Below, piece by piece: positions 43,147 to 47,288 of a stretch of 47,288 nucleotides of DNA (its first letter is position 1; each line of letters begins with the position of its first letter). The position numbers were made by a program, and so were the translations under genes. Origin of the DNA: CAZVYJ01 sp964631565 (lineage in GTDB: Bacteria; Planctomycetota; Phycisphaerae; SM23-33); contig CAZVYJ010000023.1 in the NCBI GenBank assembly GCA_964631565.1, forward strand, positions 1 to 47,288, read 5' to 3'. A model generated the notes under the pieces. That model worked only from the letters and a program-made list of their open reading frames with translations, made no database searches and had not been told where the DNA came from.

Positions 43147-44205
43147 CTATGTGTCCAGTTCAGACTCAAAAATCGCCGGAATATACGTGACAGGTGGCGG
43201 CGTGCCGCCCTGCCGCTGGACTTCTATCAGTTCAACGCACTTTCGCAGAAAGATGCGGCAGTCAAACCCCAGCCGCGTCATCGGCAGAACCGTCGACGCC
43301 GGCGCGGGGTAGTTGTAGTGCGTGAGAACTTCAAGGTCGTCGGGAACTCTGACGCCGGCAGCCATCAGGCCGGCCGTCGCGTGGTCAATAAGGTTGTCGT
43401 CGTGGATTATCAAAGCATCGGGGCGCTTGTCACCTTCCAGCTGCATAAGAACGTTCACGACGTTGGCCGTCGTTTCGTCGGTGAATTGCGGGTAAATGGA
43501 GTGTACCCAGTAAGGCCGGACTTCAATGCCGGTTTTTCTCAGCCACTGCACGATCTCCTGCAGCGGCCTGTTCTCGTTCGTTATCATCAGATGTGCGATA
43601 CGCCGGCAGCCTTTTGACGTCAGATATTCCACGGCCCGGTTGGGGAACGATTCGAGAAGATCCATGCAGACCGCGGGAATATCGCATTCCGGCAATGAAT
43701 GGCCTCTCACGCACGGAATGGTTTTCTGCTCCAGGATAGGCGTACACTCAATATCCGTTAACGAACCGGTGAAAATCAAACCTCCCACCCGACGATTAAG
43801 GATGTCCCTGCACAATCGCGTGATAGCTTTGCGGTGCCCCGCCTGGGATGAAGTCAGATATTCGTAGAACCGCATGGTGTCGTTCTGGCACATGTCAGCC
43901 GCTCTCTGAATGGCCATGTGCATGCGCGACCACTGCGATTTTGCAGACGTCACCAATCCATAATTACATAAATAAGGAAGATTCTTGGCCACGAAAGTTC
44001 CATGCCGACGGGCGCCCATGACTACATAGCCGTCTTCCGCCAATCGGCTCAAACCTCTTTGAACGGTGGAAACAGCTATGCCCATATCCTCAGAAATCTT
44101 GGACATGGACGGCAGGCGATAACCGGGACGGTAATCCCCGTTAATGATGCCGTCCCGAAGCGTTTCGATTACGTTCTCAAACTTGTCTTTGCTATGTTCT
44201 CTCAT
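43147..44205 (-). CDS. GntR-type transcription regulator with LacI-like sensor domain (copy 1)
   Basis: 352 residues. A GntR winged helix (about 8-75: DGIINGDYRPGYRLPSMSKI, GIAVSTVQRGLSRLAEDGYV) is joined to a periplasmic-binding-protein-like sensor (about 83-345) with GFDCRIFLRKCVELIE at the end, as in AraR-like sugar regulators. The regulator at 45838-46932 is a clear paralogue (shared RPDALIIHDDN, GFDCR and SxWSR segments). It precedes a PEP-CTERM gene, its probable target. The ligand is likely a sugar, by family. Confidence 0.88.
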   Translation of the reverse strand: MREHSKDKFENVIETLRDGIINGDYRPGYRLPSMSKISEDMGIAVSTVQRGLSRLAEDGYVVMGARRHGTFVAKNLPYLCNYGLVTSAKSQWSRMHMAIQRAADMCQNDTMRFYEYLTSSQAGHRKAITRLCRDILNRRVGGLIFTGSLTDIECTPILEQKTIPCVRGHSLPECDIPAVCMDLLESFPNRAVEYLTSKGCRRIAHLMITNENRPLQEIVQWLRKTGIEVRPYWVHSIYPQFTDETTANVVNVLMQLEGDKRPDALIIHDDNLIDHATAGLMAAGVRVPDDLEVLTHYNYPAPASTVLPMTRLGFDCRIFLRKCVELIEVQRQGGTPPPVTYIPAIFESELDT

Positions 44206-44229
44206 GAGCGGAATTTTATCTCCGAGACA

Positions 44230-44265
44230 ATAATACTATTATATCGAAGATAACTTCCTCGTCAA
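44230..44265 (-). promoter_or_regulatory. Promoter and palindrome before GntR copy 1
   Basis: Minus strand TTGACG (44260-44265), 16-bp spacer, TATAAT (44238-44243). A perfect 13-bp palindrome ATAATACTATTAT (44230-44242) covers the -10 box and the start point, a fitting place for an autorepressor. Confidence 0.65.
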
Positions 44266-44309
44266 GAGACTATTCCGTAAATTCAGTCCTTATAGCGCAT
44301 TGCATAAGG

Positions 44310-44533
44310 GTATAGGTGGCACGGGCATCTCCGCAGGACGCTGTGCGTTGCCCGTGTGCTCTATGGGCGTCCCGCCCGTTGTTGACAGGGCCAAGATGGC
44401 CCTGCGACTCATGGCCGAGACAGCCTGCCCGTATGGGGCCATGCCACGCTACAGGCTAAAGCAAAATGCTCTAGTACTTTGTAACACGTACTTTTGAGGG
44501 TGGCACGGGATGCTTGCATCCCGTGCCACCCTC
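44310..44533. repeat. GGTGGCACGGG-type repeat with a perfect 17-bp hairpin
   Basis: GAGGGTGGCACGGGATG (44496-44512), loop CTTG and its exact complement (44517-44533). A related, diverged GGTGGCACGGGCA / TGCCCGTG pair begins at 44312, and AGGGCCA/TGGCCCT (44387-44403) lies between. CCCGTATGGG (44428-44437) also appears, inverted, in the insert of the broken tRNA copy at 32556-32565. It resembles a small dispersed palindromic element. Confidence 0.6.
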
Positions 44534-44590
44534 GATATGAATTTTTAGTTTTGAGACAGAGCCTAGAATGCCTACCGCCGCGCATAAAAA

Positions 44591-44645
44591 GCGGGCCATG
44601 CCGGATGGGATGGCCCGCAGCGCCCAGAGGAACCTTTTCTGAGCG
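44591..44645 (-). terminator. Double hairpin terminator of the kelch-like PEP-CTERM gene
   Basis: GCGGGCCAT/ATGGCCCGC (44591-44618, 9 bp) has AAAAA at its left, so T5 on the minus strand. A second stem CGCCCAGA/TCTGAGCG (44621-44645, one mismatch) matches the one at 42045-42075 in sequence and position after the gene. Confidence 0.8.
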
Positions 44646-44670
44646 GGAAATTGACGGTGCTTAATCTGCT

Positions 44671-45705
44671 TTATCTTTTTCTGTGAATAAGCAGGCCGAC
44701 ACCGCCAAGACCAAGCAGCATCATGGTTGCCGGTTCCGGAATCTGGTAAATCAGGAACTGGCTGCCGTCCTGCACAATCACGCTACCGTTGGCGAAGGTC
44801 ATTGAATGGTTGCATTGGCTATCGCCGTCGCCGGTGGCCGTGAAGCTCTCAAGTTCCTCCCATGTGTCAGTGACGGTATCGTAGCGAAGGAACCAACCGG
44901 ACGTGCCGATGCCGGTGACATATATATCCGTGCCCGACAAGGCGATTGTTATGACGCCGCCCCAGCATTCCGTGGTCGAGAGGTCCGAACTCAAAGTATA
45001 GGTGGCCGAACTGCCGGATGCTCCGCCTGACGGCGTGGAAGACGTTGCGAAGTCATACCACGACAGTGTCACCGATGTGCTCTGCGGATTCGATGTCAAC
45101 AAATAGCTCTTTGCGCCCACGGTTTCAGCGTGCTGGAATGACCAGAATGACCAGCCAGGCCCTATGTAGCTGAACGTAGATATCGCGCTCCATGTTTCAG
45201 TGACGGGGTCGAAGGCCGAGTAATAGCATCCGCTCTCCGGCGCGACGGCATCCGTCCACATGGTGTAGTATTTCCCGTCATAGCTGTTATAAACGCTGCC
45301 CTGGGACCAGCTTTTCGTGTAATCATCGTCGGAATCGCTGGTCGGCATGGTTACAGTGCTCCAGCTATCAGTGCCGGGGTCGTACGCCTCAAAGTAGTTC
45401 TGCGCTCCGCTATGGTAGAAATAGAACTGCCCGTCGACGTTGTAGGCCTGCGTGTAGGGGTCTCGTCCGACTATGTAGCCGCTGTTGGTGCTGGAGGCCA
45501 GGGCGGACCACGTGTCGGCAGCCCAGTTGTACTTGCTTGCCGACGTCCCGCGGAAATAGTACAGGTCGTCGCCATTTGCGACGAGCGCCCCGTCGCCGCC
45601 CAGCGAACTCCAGCTTGTGCTCTTGTCGACCCACGTGCCGGCGTTCGCGGGCAACACAGCGCCGAGCAGGCACAAAAGTGCAACAATTACCTTGAACCTT
45701 CTCAT
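44671..45705 (-). CDS. Secreted kelch-like PEP-CTERM protein
   Basis: 344 residues: signal peptide (1-22, ending ANA), a beta-propeller body with blade motifs such as YDPGTDSWSTV, FDPVTETWSAI and YDTVTDTWEEL, and the sorting tag PEPATMMLLGLGGVGLL ending HRKR. The start has AAAAGGAG at good spacing. It resembles the propeller of the protein at 757-2646 but lacks its jelly-roll and dockerin. It follows GntR copy 2 on the same strand, separated by 132 bases that hold a GGGCCG/CGGCCC hairpin (45741-45758). Confidence 0.85.
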   Translation of the reverse strand: MRRFKVIVALLCLLGAVLPANAGTWVDKSTSWSSLGGDGALVANGDDLYYFRGTSASKYNWAADTWSALASSTNSGYIVGRDPYTQAYNVDGQFYFYHSGAQNYFEAYDPGTDSWSTVTMPTSDSDDDYTKSWSQGSVYNSYDGKYYTMWTDAVAPESGCYYSAFDPVTETWSAISTFSYIGPGWSFWSFQHAETVGAKSYLLTSNPQSTSVTLSWYDFATSSTPSGGASGSSATYTLSSDLSTTECWGGVITIALSGTDIYVTGIGTSGWFLRYDTVTDTWEELESFTATGDGDSQCNHSMTFANGSVIVQDGSQFLIYQIPEPATMMLLGLGGVGLLIHRKR

Positions 45706-45837
45706 ATGAATTTCTCCTTTTCCAAGAGGGTGTGATTCCGGGGCCGCTTTAACGGCCCGAAACGTGCATCTTTTCTGCTAAATACGATTCTCTCCTTTCC
45801 GGTTTCCCCTGTTGTTCATGTTCTCGCGGCTTTCACG

Positions 45838-46932
45838 CTACTTTGCACGGCTGAGCGATACAGATTCATTCTTTTTGAGTTCGTCCTCGAAAATCGCCGG
45901 AATGGCTGTAAACGCCGGCGGCTTTTGGCCTTTCTGCTGCATATCGAATATTTCGAGGGACTTTTTCAGGAGCACGCGGCAGTCAAATCCCAGACGTTTC
46001 ATGGGCAGTGAGCTGGGCTCCAGCAACGGATAGTTGAAGTGTGAGACAATCTCCAGATCGCCGGGAACCTTCACGCCGGCCGACAACAAACCAGTGACTA
46101 CGTGTTCGGTAATGTTGTCGTCATGGATAATCAGCGCGTCGGGACGTCTGTCGCCTTCAAGATGCATCATCATGTTTACAACATTTGGCAACGTCTCGTG
46201 CATCAAACCGATGGAAACGGCCTGGAACCAGTATGGCTGAAACTCTGTACCGGTTTTGACAATCACGTCCTTAACCATCGGCAAATGGCTGTATTCGCCG
46301 ATCAGCAGCACATGTGCGATCCGCCGCCGGCCGCGAGCCGTCAAGTATTCAATCGCACGGCTGGTGAACGACTCCACCACGTTCATGTAGACGGCCGGGA
46401 TATCCGATCTCATCTCGAACAGCGCCCGCACACGAGGCATGCCTTCCTGCTCCAGGGCGGGCGTACCGGCGAGATCGTCGAAGGACGCCTGGCCAATAAA
46501 AAGCAATCCGCCAAGGCGGCGCCTGTAAACGTCTCTGCATAATTCCGTAACATCACCGCGCAACGCCACTGCGGTCGAAGTGAAATATTCATGAAATTGA
46601 ACAGTCGAATCCGACTGCATCTGCTCTGCAGCCTTGTGCATGGCCTGCTGCCATCGCGACCACTGACCCTTTGCCGGAGCAATCAGACCATAATTGCTCA
46701 GATGCGGAGGGTTCTCCGTCACAAAAGTACCGGCACGAGCCCTTGCCCTGATAAACCCATCCTCCGCCAGTTCATTCAAGGCTCGCTGAACAGTGGCTGC
46801 CCCGACTCCATGCTCCGCTCCAAGCTCCACGCGAGTGGGAAGGCGATGGCCGGGACCATAAACGCCTTCCACTATTTCTCTTCTTATGCTCCGCACCAGA
46901 TTCTGGTACTTACTATTGTGTCGCTCTTTCAT
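45838..46932 (-). CDS. GntR-type transcription regulator with LacI-like sensor domain (copy 2)
   Basis: 364 residues. A GntR winged helix (REIVEGVYGPGHRLPTRVEL, GVGAATVQRALNELAEDGFI, about 10-75) and a sugar-binding-protein-like sensor (about 83-350). It is a paralogue of the 43147-44205 regulator: same length, same domain order and shared segments along the whole sequence. The ATG has no clear Shine-Dalgarno sequence. The probable targets are itself and the PEP-CTERM gene downstream. Confidence 0.88.
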   Translation of the reverse strand: MKERHNSKYQNLVRSIRREIVEGVYGPGHRLPTRVELGAEHGVGAATVQRALNELAEDGFIRARARAGTFVTENPPHLSNYGLIAPAKGQWSRWQQAMHKAAEQMQSDSTVQFHEYFTSTAVALRGDVTELCRDVYRRRLGGLLFIGQASFDDLAGTPALEQEGMPRVRALFEMRSDIPAVYMNVVESFTSRAIEYLTARGRRRIAHVLLIGEYSHLPMVKDVIVKTGTEFQPYWFQAVSIGLMHETLPNVVNMMMHLEGDRRPDALIIHDDNITEHVVTGLLSAGVKVPGDLEIVSHFNYPLLEPSSLPMKRLGFDCRVLLKKSLEIFDMQQKGQKPPAFTAIPAIFEDELKKNESVSLSRAK

Positions 46933-47005
46933 AATTATATACCGATTTCTTTTATTAAATTCGGAGTATAATTTTAGATTATATTCCCATATCCTTTATT
47001 GTCAA
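46933..47005 (-). promoter_or_regulatory. Promoter and inverted repeat before GntR copy 2
   Basis: Minus strand TTGACA (47000-47005), 16-bp spacer, TATAAT (46978-46983), an almost perfect consensus promoter. Between it and the ATG, AATTATATACCGA (46933-46945) and TCGGAGTATAATT (46961-46973) form an inverted repeat with 11 of 13 matches and a 15-bp spacer, a good operator candidate in the leader. Confidence 0.7.
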
Positions 47006-47288
47006 GGCCAAACTCAAAAGGCTGATACGGGCACTTCTTCGAATCCGCAAACCGATTAAACAACTTAAGGCGTGTATTTAAAGGATGTTACGGCAGTTAT
47101 TCCACGATGCCTGCGAACGAACACATACAACGACGCTTCAAGGGTGGAATTATCAGCGGGTCCAGTTATTTGCGAGGCGGACCATAGTCCGGTAATTGGC
47201 AAGGGCTGTCGCAGATAACTTCCGTCCGTATGGGGACTTTATGCGCTTTGCCCATCTTACCCATTGCGCCAAAAAGAGTTCGCGTCCA
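47006..47288. other. End of window, nothing recognised
   Basis: No open frame with support and no RNA gene seen. The last bases may belong to a gene outside the window. Confidence 0.4.

Larger units (their letters stand above)
44206..44670. other. Intergenic stretch between the two regulator/PEP-CTERM modules
   Basis: No gene. It holds the GntR promoter, a GGTGGCACGGG-type repeat (44310-44450), the 17-bp perfect hairpin (44496-44533) and the double terminator of the next PEP-CTERM gene (44591-44645). Confidence 0.6.

Overview
The window reads as chromosome of a Planctomycetota bacterium, most likely class Phycisphaerae (Sedimentisphaerales-like). The reasons are four secreted proteins ending in PEP-CTERM sorting tags (one also carrying a type I dockerin pair), a division and cell-wall (dcw) cluster without ftsA or ftsZ, a squalene-cyclase-like/DUF4159 protein, UroD-like methyltransferase-fold proteins beside glycoside hydrolases, and many short GC-rich hairpin repeats between genes. 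The phylum is well supported by this combination; the order is inference.

Layout. Positions 1-2.9 kb hold two PEP-CTERM genes (a small one and a LamG/kelch/dockerin protein) with readable promoters and a repeated ACCCTAT motif. Positions 3.2-8.3 kb hold an APC-type permease fused to a PTS EIIA domain, then a hybrid sensor kinase with a coupled single-domain response regulator. Positions 8.3-9.7 kb have no intact gene but contain a probable structured RNA with a strong terminator and the frameshifted 5' end of an IS110-type transposase. Positions 9.7-11.8 kb are ruvA, a four-helix-bundle (S23-like) gene and ruvB. Positions 11.9-13.2 kb hold small genes.

The core, 29.5 down to 13.2 kb on the minus strand, is a dcw cluster: mraZ, a small unknown gene, rsmH, a LysM protein, an ftsL-like gene, ftsI, murE (meso-diaminopimelate type), murF, mraY, ftsW, murG, murC, murB, ddl, an ftsQ-like gene and an unknown membrane protein. 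Together these make UDP-MurNAc-pentapeptide and lipid II and supply septal synthesis and divisome scaffold proteins. murD, ftsA and ftsZ are missing from their usual places. A promoter ahead of mraZ overlaps 10-bp-phased GGGA repeats that look like an MraZ operator.

Positions 30-38.7 kb carry a glycosyltransferase, deoC, a 3' scrap of an ABC transporter, tRNA-Pro with a broken partial copy, sppA, the DUF4159 protein, and a minus-strand group of a UroD-like gene, a GH-A-clan glycosidase and a collapsed second UroD-like gene. Then come a GH36 alpha-galactosidase lipoprotein and a TauE/SafE permease. Positions 42-47 kb contain two tandem copies of one module: a GntR-type regulator with a LacI-like sensor followed by a PEP-CTERM surface protein. 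Both modules end in a nearly identical hairpin. This duplicated regulator/surface-protein module, the unassigned RNA near 8.9 kb and the trimmed dcw cluster are the most interesting items. I saw no CRISPR array, prophage, defence system or biosynthetic cluster.
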